From NCBI GenBank assembly GCA_963716235.1, contig CAVQTE010000014.1, positions 1 to 64,000 on the forward strand: 64,000 nt of DNA, read 5' to 3'. Source of the stretch: Sva-07 sp963716235 (GTDB lineage Bacteria; Actinomycetota; Acidimicrobiia; Acidimicrobiales; Ilumatobacteraceae). The notes under the pieces were generated by a model. It searched no databases. It was not told where the DNA came from and saw nothing but the letters and a program-made list of their open reading frames with translations. Within the stretch, counting starts at the first letter, position 1; the number at the start of each line of letters is the position of its first letter. Shown one piece after another: positions 36,019 through 45,566 of this stretch. The translations under genes were made by a program, and so were the position numbers.

Positions 36019-37377
36019 ATGACCGCTCTCGACAACGATCCACGAACCGACTCTGATGACACGCCGTTCTTCTTGAATGGGAACTTCGCGCCGGTCTTCG
36101 ACGAACTCACCGATGTGAACCTGAAGGTGACGGGCTCGATCCCGCCGTCATTGTCGGGCCGCTACTTCCGCAACGGTTCGAACCCGAAGTCAGGCACCGC
36201 CGGTCACTGGTTCTTCGGTGACGGGATGGTCCACGGCGTCCGCCTCGACGGCGGCAAGGCGGAGTGGTACCGCAACCGCTACGTGCAGACCACCAAGCTC
36301 GAGAAGGGCCTCGAAGCAACAGACCCCGTCGCCATGTTCGACCCCACGGCCAGCGCCGCGAACACGCATGTGCTCGCCCATGCCGGACGCATCTGGGCAC
36401 TCGAGGAGGGCCACCTTCCGTACGAGCTGAGCCCCGAACTCGACACGCTCGGTTGCGACGACTTCGGCGGCAAGCTCACCACGGCGTTCACGGCGCATCC
36501 GAAGCTGTGCCCCGAGACCGGTGAGCTGCACTTCTTCGGCTACTCGCCCCTGCCACCGTTCCTGACATATCACGTCCTCGATGCCAGCGGTGCGCTCGTG
36601 CACTCGGCCCCGATCGAGGTCCCCCAGGGCACGATGATGCACGACTTCATGATCACCCGCGACCACGCGATCTTCATGGATCTGCCGGTGGTGTTCAACC
36701 TCTCGAACCCGGAGGCTCCGCTCGGATGGGACGACAACTACGGCGCCCGCATCGGCATCGTGCCCCGCATGGGAACCAATGCCGACATTCGCTGGTTCGA
36801 GGTCGATCCGTGCTATGTGTTCCACCCCTTGAACGCCTACGTCGACGGTGACAAGGTCGTCTGCGATGTCGGTCGTCACGAATCGATGTGGAGAGGCTCG
36901 ATGGAGCAGGGCACGCCGTCGTTCCTCCACCGTTGGACGTTCGACATGAAGTCGGGTGCGGTCGACGAGCAGCAGCTCGACGAGGTGTCGCACGGCTTCC
37001 CGCGTGTCGACGACCGCGTGGTCGGCCTGCAGCACCGCTACGGCTGGGGCGTCGCACCACGAGATGGCGAAGGAACGCTGCTCGATGCCGGCGTCGTCGT
37101 CAAGTGGGATCTCACGACCGGCTCCCAGGCGACCTACGACCTCGGGCCGGCGTCGTTCCCGGGCGAGTTCGTCTTCGTCCAGGATGATGACGCCGCCGGC
37201 GAGGACGAAGGCTGGGCGATCGGTTATGTCTACGACGCCGCCGCTGACTCGTCCGACCTCGTCATCCTCGACGCGTCAGCACCCGGTAGCGATCCGGTCG
37301 CGAGGGTCCATCTGCCGCAACGCGTGCCGTTCGGTTTCCACGGTAGCTGGGTCGACGACTCCGCCCTGTCTACCTGA
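36019..37377 (+). CDS. Carotenoid oxygenase family protein
   Basis: A 452-residue seven-bladed propeller dioxygenase. The Fe(II)-binding histidines appear in TAHPKL, MMHDFMIT, VFHPLNAY and FGFHGSW, in the family order, together with FRNGSNPKSGTAGHWFFGDG near the N-terminus. The family cleaves carotenoids, stilbenes or lignin-derived double bonds. ATG 36019 is selected because the frame upstream is shadow of the SnoaL gene. It lies about 220 bases before the transporter genes; whether the transporter brings its substrate or product is open. Confidence 0.88.
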   Translation: MTALDNDPRTDSDDTPFFLNGNFAPVFDELTDVNLKVTGSIPPSLSGRYFRNGSNPKSGTAGHWFFGDGMVHGVRLDGGKAEWYRNRYVQTTKLEKGLEATDPVAMFDPTASAANTHVLAHAGRIWALEEGHLPYELSPELDTLGCDDFGGKLTTAFTAHPKLCPETGELHFFGYSPLPPFLTYHVLDASGALVHSAPIEVPQGTMMHDFMITRDHAIFMDLPVVFNLSNPEAPLGWDDNYGARIGIVPRMGTNADIRWFEVDPCYVFHPLNAYVDGDKVVCDVGRHESMWRGSMEQGTPSFLHRWTFDMKSGAVDEQQLDEVSHGFPRVDDRVVGLQHRYGWGVAPRDGEGTLLDAGVVVKWDLTTGSQATYDLGPASFPGEFVFVQDDDAAGEDEGWAIGYVYDAAADSSDLVILDASAPGSDPVARVHLPQRVPFGFHGSWVDDSALST

Positions 37378-37404
37378 ACCATCACACGGTGCCGGGTTCG
37401 CTCA

Positions 37405-37509
37405 TTCGTCACCGATCAGTTGCGCTCGGGGATGGAACCTGCGGCCGTGGCCGATCTCGTCCATGACGCCATCGTCGCCGACCCACCCGTGTTCGAACTC
37501 GGCGACTGA
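37405..37509 (+). pseudogene. Possible SDR C-terminal relic
   Basis: This 34-codon stretch ends RSGMEPAAVADLVHDAIVAD then PPVFELGD and a TGA. The MEPAAVADLV pattern resembles the extreme C-terminus of short-chain dehydrogenases, which often end with a helix of this kind. There is no start or Rossmann part upstream; the carotenoid oxygenase stops 27 bases before it. May be a deletion relic or chance. Confidence 0.3.
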
Positions 37510-37598
37510 GATCGCGTCCTCGTCGTTCCCCCGGTAGCCCATCGGCGACGCTCCGATCCGTCACCGGCCGATGCCGCCCAGCTAGGTTGCGCTGCGAC

Positions 37599-39719
37599 AT
37601 GGGGGTGTCCTTCAGCGGCTGGGAGGCCGCGAACTTCAAACGCTTGGCGGGGCAGTTCGCGCCGGCGATTGGGCTCGTGGCCGTGCAACTCGTCTTCTTC
37701 GGCATGCCCGCTGGCGCGTGGATTCGCGGTGTCGTGCTCGGGCTGCTCATCGCGCTCCTGGCCGTCGGCATGGCGCTCGTCTACCGCGCCAACCGGGTGA
37801 TCAACTTCGCCCAGGCCGATCTCGGATTCGTCCCGACGTCGCTCGCCGTCGGACTCATCGTGTTCTCGGGGCTGCCGTACCTGTTCGGCTTCGGAGTCGG
37901 CCTCGTTGCGGCCGTCGCGCTCGGAGCAATCATCGAGCTGGCGTTCGTACGTCGATTCGCCAAGGCATCTCGACTCGTGCTCACCGTGGCCACGATCGGC
38001 ATCACGCAGTTGCTCGCCGCGCTCGCGCTGCTCGTGCCGCGGATGTGGGACCAGAGCGCCGCATCACAACGGATTCCACCGCCGATCGACTGGAAGGTCA
38101 CGATCGGGTCGTTCATCCTGTCGGCCAACGACCTCATCGCGCTGATCGTTGCACCACTTGCCATGATCGGCGTCGCCGTGTTCCTCGGGTCGACGCGGAT
38201 CGGCACGGCGATTCGAGGCTCGGCCGAGCGCGGCGAGCGAGCATTGATGCTCGGCATCCCGGTCGCATGGCTGTCGACGCTCGTGTGGGCGATCGCAGCA
38301 GGCCTGTCGTTCCTCGCGCTGTTCCTCCGTGCGGGAGTCCTCGGTGTGCCGCTCGGCGCCGCGCTCAGCCTCACCGCTCTCGTTCAAGCCCTCGCAGCGC
38401 TCGTCATCGGTCGTCTCCGGCACCTGCCGACGGTGGCCACCGCTGCGGTGGCGCTCGGCATTCTCGAGTACGGCGTTGCATGGAACGCCAGCACTCCGCT
38501 GTTGGTGATGCCGATCATCGGGGCCGCTGTGCTCGTCGCACTCCTCCTCCAGCGTCGCCAATACAGCCGGGCCGATCGCGACGAGGCAGCCGGATGGCGC
38601 CTCGCCGATGAGGTTCGTCCGCTCCAGCCAGCAGTGACCCGGCTCCCGCTGGTTCGACTCATGCGCTGGGGGACGGCAACCTTGATCGTGGTTGGGCTTG
38701 CGCTCATCCCGATCATGCTGCGCACCGACCAGATCATCAAGGCAACCGCCGTGGCCGTCTTCGCCGCCATCGGGCTGTCGTTGGTGGTGCTCTCGGGCTG
38801 GGCGGGGCAGATCTCGCTCGGTCAGATGGCGTTCGTCGCCATCGGAGCAGCCGTCAGCGCGAAGTGCACGATCACCTGGAACGTCGACATCACCCTCGCG
38901 CTGCTCGCCGGAGGTGCCGCGGGTGCTGCGGCTGCATTTGTGGTGGGTCTTCCCGCACTCCGACTCAGAGGGCTCTACCTCGCCGTGACGACACTGGTCT
39001 TCGCGCTCGCCGTGAACTCGTGGTTCCTCAATCGCCAGTTCTTCGGCTGGATTCCCCAGGATCGCGTCGAGCGACTCCCCCTGTTCGGCCGCATCGACAT
39101 CTCCACACCGACGCGCTTCTACGTGTTCACACTCGTCGTGCTCGCGCTGGTCTTCGTGGCACTTCGCGGAGTGCGCCACAGCCGCACCGGGCGGGCAATC
39201 GTCGCACTGCGGGAGAACGAACTCGCCGCCCAGGCGTTCTCGGTGTCACCCGTGCCGGTCAAGCTCACCGCGTTCACCCTGTCGGGTGCCGTCGCCGGCG
39301 TGGCCGGTGGACTGTTCGTCCACCTCAGCCAGAGCTTCGACCTCACGAGCTACACCGCTCAGGAGAGCCTGAACGTGTTCACCGCCGCTGTGGTCGGCGG
39401 CCTCGGGTCGCTGTTCGGAGGTGTGCTCGGCGCAGTATTCCTGCGAGGCAGCGAGTGGTTCATCACCTCACCCGAGTGGCGCCTGCTGTCGTCGGCGATC
39501 GGTGTGTTGGTCGTGCTCCTGATCATTCCCGGCGGTCTGGCGAGCCTCGTCATCAAGATCCGCGACCGTCTCGTGGCGCTCATCGTCCAGCGCAATACTG
39601 CGTCGCCGATCGAGACGACCTCCGCCGATCCCGGCGCCGCAACGGGACGGATCGACGGTGTCGAGCATCCCGGTGCGACAGAACGCAGCGGCGACCTCGA
39701 GGATCGGACCACCGTATGA
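37599..39719 (+). CDS. Branched-chain-type ABC permease, LivH-LivM fusion
   Basis: A 706-residue membrane protein that joins both permeases of a HAAT-type ABC transporter. LivH-like half (1-310): GLLIALLAVGMALVYRANRV and INFAQADLGF, the conserved motif of LivH. LivM-like half (about 360-690): LSGWAGQISLGQMAFVAIGA, LRGLYLAVTTLVFALAV, SRTGRAIVALRENELAAQAF and GVAGGLFVHLSQSF. The C-terminal 45 residues are hydrophilic. In most bacteria the two are separate genes. Its stop overlaps the start of the MFS-ATPase fusion by four bases. Confidence 0.9.
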   Translation: MGVSFSGWEAANFKRLAGQFAPAIGLVAVQLVFFGMPAGAWIRGVVLGLLIALLAVGMALVYRANRVINFAQADLGFVPTSLAVGLIVFSGLPYLFGFGVGLVAAVALGAIIELAFVRRFAKASRLVLTVATIGITQLLAALALLVPRMWDQSAASQRIPPPIDWKVTIGSFILSANDLIALIVAPLAMIGVAVFLGSTRIGTAIRGSAERGERALMLGIPVAWLSTLVWAIAAGLSFLALFLRAGVLGVPLGAALSLTALVQALAALVIGRLRHLPTVATAAVALGILEYGVAWNASTPLLVMPIIGAAVLVALLLQRRQYSRADRDEAAGWRLADEVRPLQPAVTRLPLVRLMRWGTATLIVVGLALIPIMLRTDQIIKATAVAVFAAIGLSLVVLSGWAGQISLGQMAFVAIGAAVSAKCTITWNVDITLALLAGGAAGAAAAFVVGLPALRLRGLYLAVTTLVFALAVNSWFLNRQFFGWIPQDRVERLPLFGRIDISTPTRFYVFTLVVLALVFVALRGVRHSRTGRAIVALRENELAAQAFSVSPVPVKLTAFTLSGAVAGVAGGLFVHLSQSFDLTSYTAQESLNVFTAAVVGGLGSLFGGVLGAVFLRGSEWFITSPEWRLLSSAIGVLVVLLIIPGGLASLVIKIRDRLVALIVQRNTASPIETTSADPGAATGRIDGVEHPGATERSGDLEDRTTV

Positions 39720-42647
39720 GTTCGCCGACCATGATGCAGAGCTTCCGGTACGGCGTCCGGCACCCCATGATGTGGTTGCGCGACCTCTGCGGTGGCGAGG
39801 CGGCATTCCCGTTGGTCGTGCTGTTCGGATTGAACGCCGTCGACGAACTCGACCGCACGGCGTTCGGCATCCTGCTTCCCGAAATCCGCGATGCCTTCGG
39901 CATCGACATCCAGACGGCGCTCGGCCTCGTTGCCCTGTCATCGATCGCCGCACTCGCACTCCAGGTCCCGATCGCCCAGTACGCCGACAAGACCAACCGG
40001 ATCCCACTCGTCGTGTTCGGCGCACTGGCGTGGGGGTTCTTCTCGGGCATGACCGGCCTTGCGACCGGGCTCATCCTGCTCACGATCGCCCGGTCGGGGT
40101 CGTCACTCGGCAAGGCCGTGATCGACCCGACGCACAACTCGCTGATCGCCGACTACTACCCGATCGAGACACGATCGCGGGTGTACAGCTTCCATCGCGC
40201 TGCCAACGCCGTCGGTGCGTTCGTCGGCCCGCTGAGCGCCGGCCTGCTCGCCTACTACTTCGACTGGCGGGTGCCGTTCCTCGTCTTCGTGATCCCCACG
40301 GTCATCTTCGCCGTTCTCGCCACCCGGTTGCGCGAACCCACCCGGGGACGCTGGGAACGACACGCCACCGGTGCCTCGCAGGAGATCATCGACACCGAGG
40401 AGGAGCCGCCCTCGTTCGCCGAGAGTTGGCGCACCGCCCACAAGGTGAAATCGCTTCAGCGGATCTGGTGGAGTCTCCCGTTCCTTGCCACATCGCTGAT
40501 CGGCTTCGTCACCCTGGCCTCGCTGCTCTACGACCAGAAGTTCGGTCTCAACGAACGTGGTCGAGGCGTCGCTGCGGCCGTCTCCGAGCCGTTTGCGCTC
40601 GTCGGACTCGTCGTCGGCGCGCGCATCGCCACCCGACGGTTCATCGGAAACGTCAAGGGCCTCATCCGGTTCGTCGCATCCATCGCGATCCTCACCTCGG
40701 TCGCGTCAGCAGGATTTGCGTTCGCCCCGAACGTCTACGTCGCCGTTGCCCTCAACTGCGTGATCTCGGCCGCCCTGGCGATCATCGGGCCCGGGGTCCT
40801 GGCCGCCCTGTCCCTCGCGATTCCGCCTCGCGCGGGCGACCGGCTTCGCGATCGGATCGCTGTGGGTGATCCCAGGACTCGCCGTGCTGCCACTGATCGG
40901 ATGGGTTGCCGACAACTGGAGCATCGAGGTCGGGATGCTCATCCTGATCCCCATGTTCGTGATCGGAAGCTTCATCCTCCGCAGCGTCGCCGACGTGATC
41001 GATGACGACATCGTCCAGGTGTGGCAGTCGACCGCCGCCCGGTCCGAGGTGCTCTACGACCGCAGGCAGGGCAAGACCAACCTCCTGCTGCTGCGTGGTG
41101 TCGAGGCCGGCTACGACAACCGGACCGTGCTCCACGGCATCGACCTTCACCTCGACGAGGGCGAGATCGTCGCCCTCCTCGGTACGAACGGTGCCGGCAA
41201 GTCCACCCTGTTGAAGTCGATCAGTGGCATCGTCGAGGCCGACCGCGGTGCCATCGTGCTCGATGGCCGAGACATCACCCACGCCCCGCCGAACGAAATC
41301 GCGGCGCTCGGTATCGTCCAGATGCCGGGCGGACAGGGCGTCTTCGGGTCGCTGAGCGTTCGGGAGAACCTCGAACTCGCCGGCTGGACCAATCGGCGCG
41401 ACCAGGCAGGTGTCCGAGCGGCCACCACCGAGGTGTTGGAGATGTTCCCGGTGCTCGCCAACCGACTCGACTCGCCTGCGGCGAACATGTCGGGCGGCCA
41501 GCAGCAGATGCTCGCACTGGCAATGAGCTTCGTGATGCGCCCGAAGGTGCTGCTGATCGACGAGCTGTCGTTGGGCCTCGCACCGGTCGTGGTCGGCCAG
41601 TTGCTCCCGATCGTTCGACGGATGGCCGACGACGGTGTGACCGTCGTGCTCGTGGAACAGAGCGTCAACGTGGCGCTGACCGTCGCCGAACGGGCATACT
41701 TCATGGAGCGCGGCACGATCATGTTCGACGGCCCGGCAAAGGAACTGCTCGAACGCCCCGACCTGCTGCGTTCCGTCTTCCTCTCCGCTGCAGCGCCGTC
41801 CGCCCACGACGCCGACGAACCCGTACGAGCGGCGGCGGATCGCACCGCACAGCCCATCCTGTCGATCCGTGAGCTCTCGGTGAGCTTCGGCGGCATCCGC
41901 GCCGTCGACCAGACGACGTTCGACATCTGGCCGGGCGAGATCGTCGGGATGATCGGGCCCAACGGTGCCGGCAAGACCACCGTGTTCGACCTCGTCTCGG
42001 GATTCACCCCCAGCTCGGCGGGAACGATCACGCTCAACGGACGCGACATCACCACGATGAGCGCGGCGGGCCGTGCAGAACTGGGGCTCGGACGCTCGTT
42101 CCAGGACGCCCGCCTGTTCCCGGAACTCACCGTGGAAGAGACGCTGGCGATCGCGCAGGAGCGGTTCGTCGGCAGCCGCAGTGTCGTCGTCGCCGCACTG
42201 CACCTGCCGATGGCCGTCGATTCCGAGCAGCACGTGGCACTGCGGACCGACGAGCTGATCGAACTGATGGGCCTCGGCGACCATCGCCACAAATTCGTGC
42301 GGGAGCTGTCCACCGGCACCCGTCGAGTCGTCGACCTGGCGTGCCTCGTGGCGCATCGGCCGGCGGTGATCCTGCTGGACGAGCCCACCTCGGGAATCGC
42401 CCAGCGCGAGGTGGAGGCGCTGTCGCCGGTCGTTCGGCGGTTGCGTGACGAGATGGGGGCGAGCCTGGTCATCGTCGAACACGACATTCCGTTCGTGTCC
42501 GAGGTGTCCGACCGGTTACTCGCGCTCGAACAGGGTCGGGTCATTGCGACCGGTCCGCCAGCCGATGTCCTGGAACACCCGGACGTCATCGAGTCATACC
42601 TCGGCACCTCCGGTGCCACGATCGCCCGCTCAGGGGGAACGGAGTAG
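39716..42647 (+). CDS. MFS transporter-LivF-LivG triple fusion, frame-shifted once
   Basis: About 976 residues: an MFS-type domain with a dozen predicted helices (residues 1-420; LLPEIRDAFGIDIQTALGLV, NRIPLVVFGALAWGF), a LivF-like ATPase (about 455-690; Walker A GTNGAGKST, signature MSGGQQQ, Walker B VLLIDELSLGL) and a LivG-like ATPase (about 715-976; Walker A GPNGAGKTT, Walker B VILLDEPTSG). The second signature is LSTGT instead of LSGGQ. The frame moves near 40833, where two bases appear to be missing in a CG run; the MFS helix continues unbroken (FAIGSLWVIPGLAVLPLIG). ATG overlaps the permease stop; the binding protein starts three bases after the end. Confidence 0.85.
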
Positions 42648-42650
42648 ACC

Positions 42651-44435
42651 ATGCAACCAGCACAGGCAGAGGGCGGCGGATCGTCGTCCAGCAGTTTGAA
42701 GAAGTGGGGCCCGATCGGCGCGATCGTGCTCGTCGTGGCCGCAGTCGTGGGGCTCGTCGTCATCTCGGGGGGAGACGACGACAATGAGTCGTCCACGACC
42801 GAGCCGACCACACCGGCCACCGAACCGGCCACCACCGACGCTGCAACGGAAACGACGCCGGACGAGACCACACCCGACGACACCGAGGCACCCGCGGGTG
42901 GCGGTGAGATCGTCTTCCCGTTGTCGTTCAGCCAGGCCGAGGAGCAGGGTATCGAGGTCGCCTGGGACGAACGCTGCGACACCGAGACCGGCCAACTTGC
43001 CATCCAATGGTTCTTCGCGCCGGAGTGTTACGCGCCGTTCGAGGGCGACAACGGCGGCGACACCACACGAGGGGTCACCGCCGACACCATCAAGGTCGTC
43101 CAGTACTTCGGGCCCGATGACGATCCGATCATCAATTATCTCTCCGATGCCGTGAGTGTCGACGACACCAACGCCCAGTCGGAGGAGACAGCGCGCGACA
43201 TGCTCGGCATGTTCGACCAGTTCTACGAGACCTACGGCCGCAAGATCGAGCTCGAAACCTATGTGAGCACCGGCCTCGCGAACGACGAGGTGACTGCTCG
43301 TGCGGATGCTGTGCGTATCGCCGAGGATTTCGAGCCCTTCGTCGTACTCGGAGGCCCGGCGCTCACCAGTGCCTTCGCCGACGAACTCGCCGCCCGCGAG
43401 GTGATGTGCATCGGGTGTACACCCGGCCAGCCGCCCGAGTGGTACGCCGAGCGCGACCCGTACGTGTGGGGTCTCGGAATCAGCGCCGCCCAGTCTCGTA
43501 CGCACGCTCGCGAGTTCATCGCCAAGCAGTTGATCGGCGGCAACGCCGAACATGCCGGTGACGAGGCGTTCACCACCCAGCCGCGCAAGTTCGGCCACGT
43601 CTACATCTCGTCGAGCCCCGAGTCGCAGGCGATCGCGGACGAGTTCGTTGCCGGGATGACCGAAGACGGTGCCGACATCGCCGAGGTGCTGCCGTACACG
43701 CTGGATCCCGGAACGATCCAGCAACAGGCCTCGCAGATCGTCGCCAAACTCAAGGCATCCGGTGTCACGACGGTGATCCTCGTGAGCGACGGCATCGCAC
43801 CTCGTGACCTCACCAACGAGGCCACGACGCAGGAGTACTTCCCCGAGTGGGTGATCGTGGCACCGGCACTGTCCGACCTCACCGCGTTCGGTCGTACGTA
43901 CGACCAGACGCAGTGGGCCCATGCGTTCGGAGTGACCCACGGGGCCGCACCGGTCACACCGGAGATCGCGGGGTTCTACGGGCTCTATCAATGGTTCATG
44001 GGCAAGGAGGCGCCGGCGAAGGACACCATCGGTCTCCTCATGCCGAACTACACACTGCTGGCAGCGACCCTCCAAGGGACTGGACCGAATCTGACGCCCG
44101 AGACGTGGAGGGACGCGCTGTTCGCCTCCGCAGGGACCAAGCAGGCAATCAGCCAGCCGTACCTCACCTACGGTGACAAGGGCTTGTGGCCGGACGTCGA
44201 CTACAACGGTGTCGACGACGCCACCATCATCTGGTGGGATCCCGCGGCGACCGGACCCGATGAGATCCGCAAGGATGGCACCGGCATGTACACCTTCGTC
44301 GACGGAGGCAAGCGATACCTGCCGGGCGAATGGCCCACGGACTCGAAGCTGTTCGACCCCGACGGCGCAGTGACGCTGTACGCCGAACCGCCGCCCGGAG
44401 AAGCACCACCGTCGTACCCCAGCCCCGCCGGCTGA
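42651..44435 (+). CDS. Branched-chain-type substrate-binding protein, membrane-anchored
   Basis: A 594-residue binding protein of the type 1 periplasmic-binding fold (HAAT family). Instead of a lipobox it starts with a cytoplasmic tail, a single transmembrane helix (IGAIVLVVAAVVGLVVISGG, residues 24-43) and an acidic Thr/Glu/Pro linker (45-85); the ligand domain follows (GVTADTIKVVQYFGPDDDPI, RIAEDFEPFVVLGGPALTSA, LKASGVTTVILVSDGIAP). It should be tethered to the outer face of the membrane. It completes the transporter with the two fused proteins upstream; the ligand is unknown. Confidence 0.85.
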   Translation: MQPAQAEGGGSSSSSLKKWGPIGAIVLVVAAVVGLVVISGGDDDNESSTTEPTTPATEPATTDAATETTPDETTPDDTEAPAGGGEIVFPLSFSQAEEQGIEVAWDERCDTETGQLAIQWFFAPECYAPFEGDNGGDTTRGVTADTIKVVQYFGPDDDPIINYLSDAVSVDDTNAQSEETARDMLGMFDQFYETYGRKIELETYVSTGLANDEVTARADAVRIAEDFEPFVVLGGPALTSAFADELAAREVMCIGCTPGQPPEWYAERDPYVWGLGISAAQSRTHAREFIAKQLIGGNAEHAGDEAFTTQPRKFGHVYISSSPESQAIADEFVAGMTEDGADIAEVLPYTLDPGTIQQQASQIVAKLKASGVTTVILVSDGIAPRDLTNEATTQEYFPEWVIVAPALSDLTAFGRTYDQTQWAHAFGVTHGAAPVTPEIAGFYGLYQWFMGKEAPAKDTIGLLMPNYTLLAATLQGTGPNLTPETWRDALFASAGTKQAISQPYLTYGDKGLWPDVDYNGVDDATIIWWDPAATGPDEIRKDGTGMYTFVDGGKRYLPGEWPTDSKLFDPDGAVTLYAEPPPGEAPPSYPSPAG

Positions 44436-44443
44436 TGTCTCTG

Positions 44444-44486
44444 CCCGATGTAACGATTGGTGTCTGACACCAATCGTTACATCGGG
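44444..44486. terminator. 43-base perfect palindrome, bidirectional terminator
   Basis: Arms 44444-44464 and 44466-44486 are exact inverted repeats of 21 bases around a single T, with the core GGTGTC-T-GACACC. It begins nine bases after the binding-protein stop and contains the TAA stop (44477-44479) of the convergent histidine-phosphatase gene. Position and strength fit a terminator shared by both genes. The GTCnGAC centre recurs at 9138 and 50087. Confidence 0.75.
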
Positions 44487-45052
44487 GCGGTTTCGTTGAA
44501 GGTCTGAAGAATCGGGCGACCGCCGCGGATGGCGATGCGGCACACGGCGGCCTGATCGAGATGGCAGTTGAACGAGATGTCGATACCGACGCCGAGCGCC
44601 CACGCGACCGCCGACTTGATCGGCGAGACGTGACTCACGACCACCACGTTCGCTCCACCCGCCCGTTCGAGCAGGTCATCGCAAGCGGCGCGCACTCGCA
44701 AGTCGAGCGTCGCCAGCGACTCCCCGCCAACGGGTGTGAAGTGAGCGTTCTCACGCCATCGCTTCCACACCTCGGCCGGTACATCAGCGTGCGGTGTGCC
44801 CTCGTACTCGCCGTAGGAGAGCTCCATCCAGCGATCATCGAGGTCGATCCCGCGGCCGAAGGCCGAGGCTGTCTGGACCGCACGTCGCAGCGGACTCGAC
44901 ACCACGACGTCGACGTCACAGAACCCCCCGACGTAGCGAGCGACTGCGGCTGCTTGTTGCTCACCATGAGCATCGAGGTCCTGGTCGAGGCGCCCCTGGA
45001 GCAGCCCGGCAGCATTGGCGGGGGTACGGCCGTGACGTACAAGGATCAGCAC
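44477..45052 (-). CDS. Histidine phosphatase family protein
   Basis: A 191-residue member of the phosphoglycerate-mutase-like branch. Catalytic LVRHGRTPAN with the phospho-histidine, VVSSPLRRAVQTA, the acid ELSYGEYEG and the second histidine VVVVSHVSPIKSAV are all present. Substrates in this family range from phosphosugars to cobalamin and RNase-H-linked phosphatases; none can be chosen here. Last gene of a minus-strand run beginning with the penicillin-binding protein; its stop is inside the palindrome. Confidence 0.88.
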   Translation of the reverse strand: MLILVRHGRTPANAAGLLQGRLDQDLDAHGEQQAAAVARYVGGFCDVDVVVSSPLRRAVQTASAFGRGIDLDDRWMELSYGEYEGTPHADVPAEVWKRWRENAHFTPVGGESLATLDLRVRAACDDLLERAGGANVVVVSHVSPIKSAVAWALGVGIDISFNCHLDQAAVCRIAIRGGRPILQTFNETAPM

Positions 45053-45075
45053 GACAGCAGTGTCGCACAGAGGAA

Positions 45076-45564
45076 TCAGCCGAATCGCGCCGGCACCGCG
45101 TCGAGTTGGCCATCGTCGAGGAACCTCATACGCCGCGCTCGGTCACCGAGCCCGTTGTGGCGCCACAACCACACGCACAATCCGATCCCGATCGCCTCCG
45201 GCACGAGGCCCCACCAACCGCGGTCGATCACCGGGAGCGGCGACCCGTCGAACGACCACCCGAAGAACGGCCACCAGAAGACCTCGGTGTTGTTCCAGGC
45301 ACCGTCGAACACGAGGTGCAGGATCATCCCGATCGGCAGCCCGAGCAGCATCTTGCGGACCGGTTTGCGACCGGAGGTGGCCAGCATCAGCACAGCGAGC
45401 AGAAGCACACTCACCGTGAGACTGTGCAGTGCACGGGCGCCACCGAAGACACCATCGCCGACCGGAACGACCGAGCCGACGATCAACAAGCGGTAATCGA
45501 AGCGGGGGTCGCGGAACACGAGCCCGACGGTGACGATCGCTGTCCCGATGAACCAGAAGAACAC
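45076..45564 (-). CDS. Membrane-bound metal-dependent hydrolase-like protein
   Basis: A 162-residue protein with four hydrophobic helices. The pattern LLIVGSVVPVGDGVFGGARA, then LHSLTVSVLLLAVL and ILHLVFDGAWNN places His and Asp residues as in YdjM/DUF457-type membrane metal-dependent hydrolases. GTG 45564 follows the previous stop by two bases, so translation is coupled to the zinc-ribbon gene. Function not established. Confidence 0.65.
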   Translation of the reverse strand: MFFWFIGTAIVTVGLVFRDPRFDYRLLIVGSVVPVGDGVFGGARALHSLTVSVLLLAVLMLATSGRKPVRKMLLGLPIGMILHLVFDGAWNNTEVFWWPFFGWSFDGSPLPVIDRGWWGLVPEAIGIGLCVWLWRHNGLGDRARRMRFLDDGQLDAVPARFG

Positions 45565-45566
45565 GG

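Noticed and set aside
40800..40870. Programmed frameshift joining the MFS and ATPase parts
   Set aside because: No slippery heptamer or downstream pseudoknot is evident, and the missing CG in a CG run with many similar breaks elsewhere favours a sequence error.
41147..43003. A 618-codon minus-strand frame opposite the ATPase fusion
   Set aside because: Serine-rich antisense of Walker-motif coding sequence; no independent evidence.
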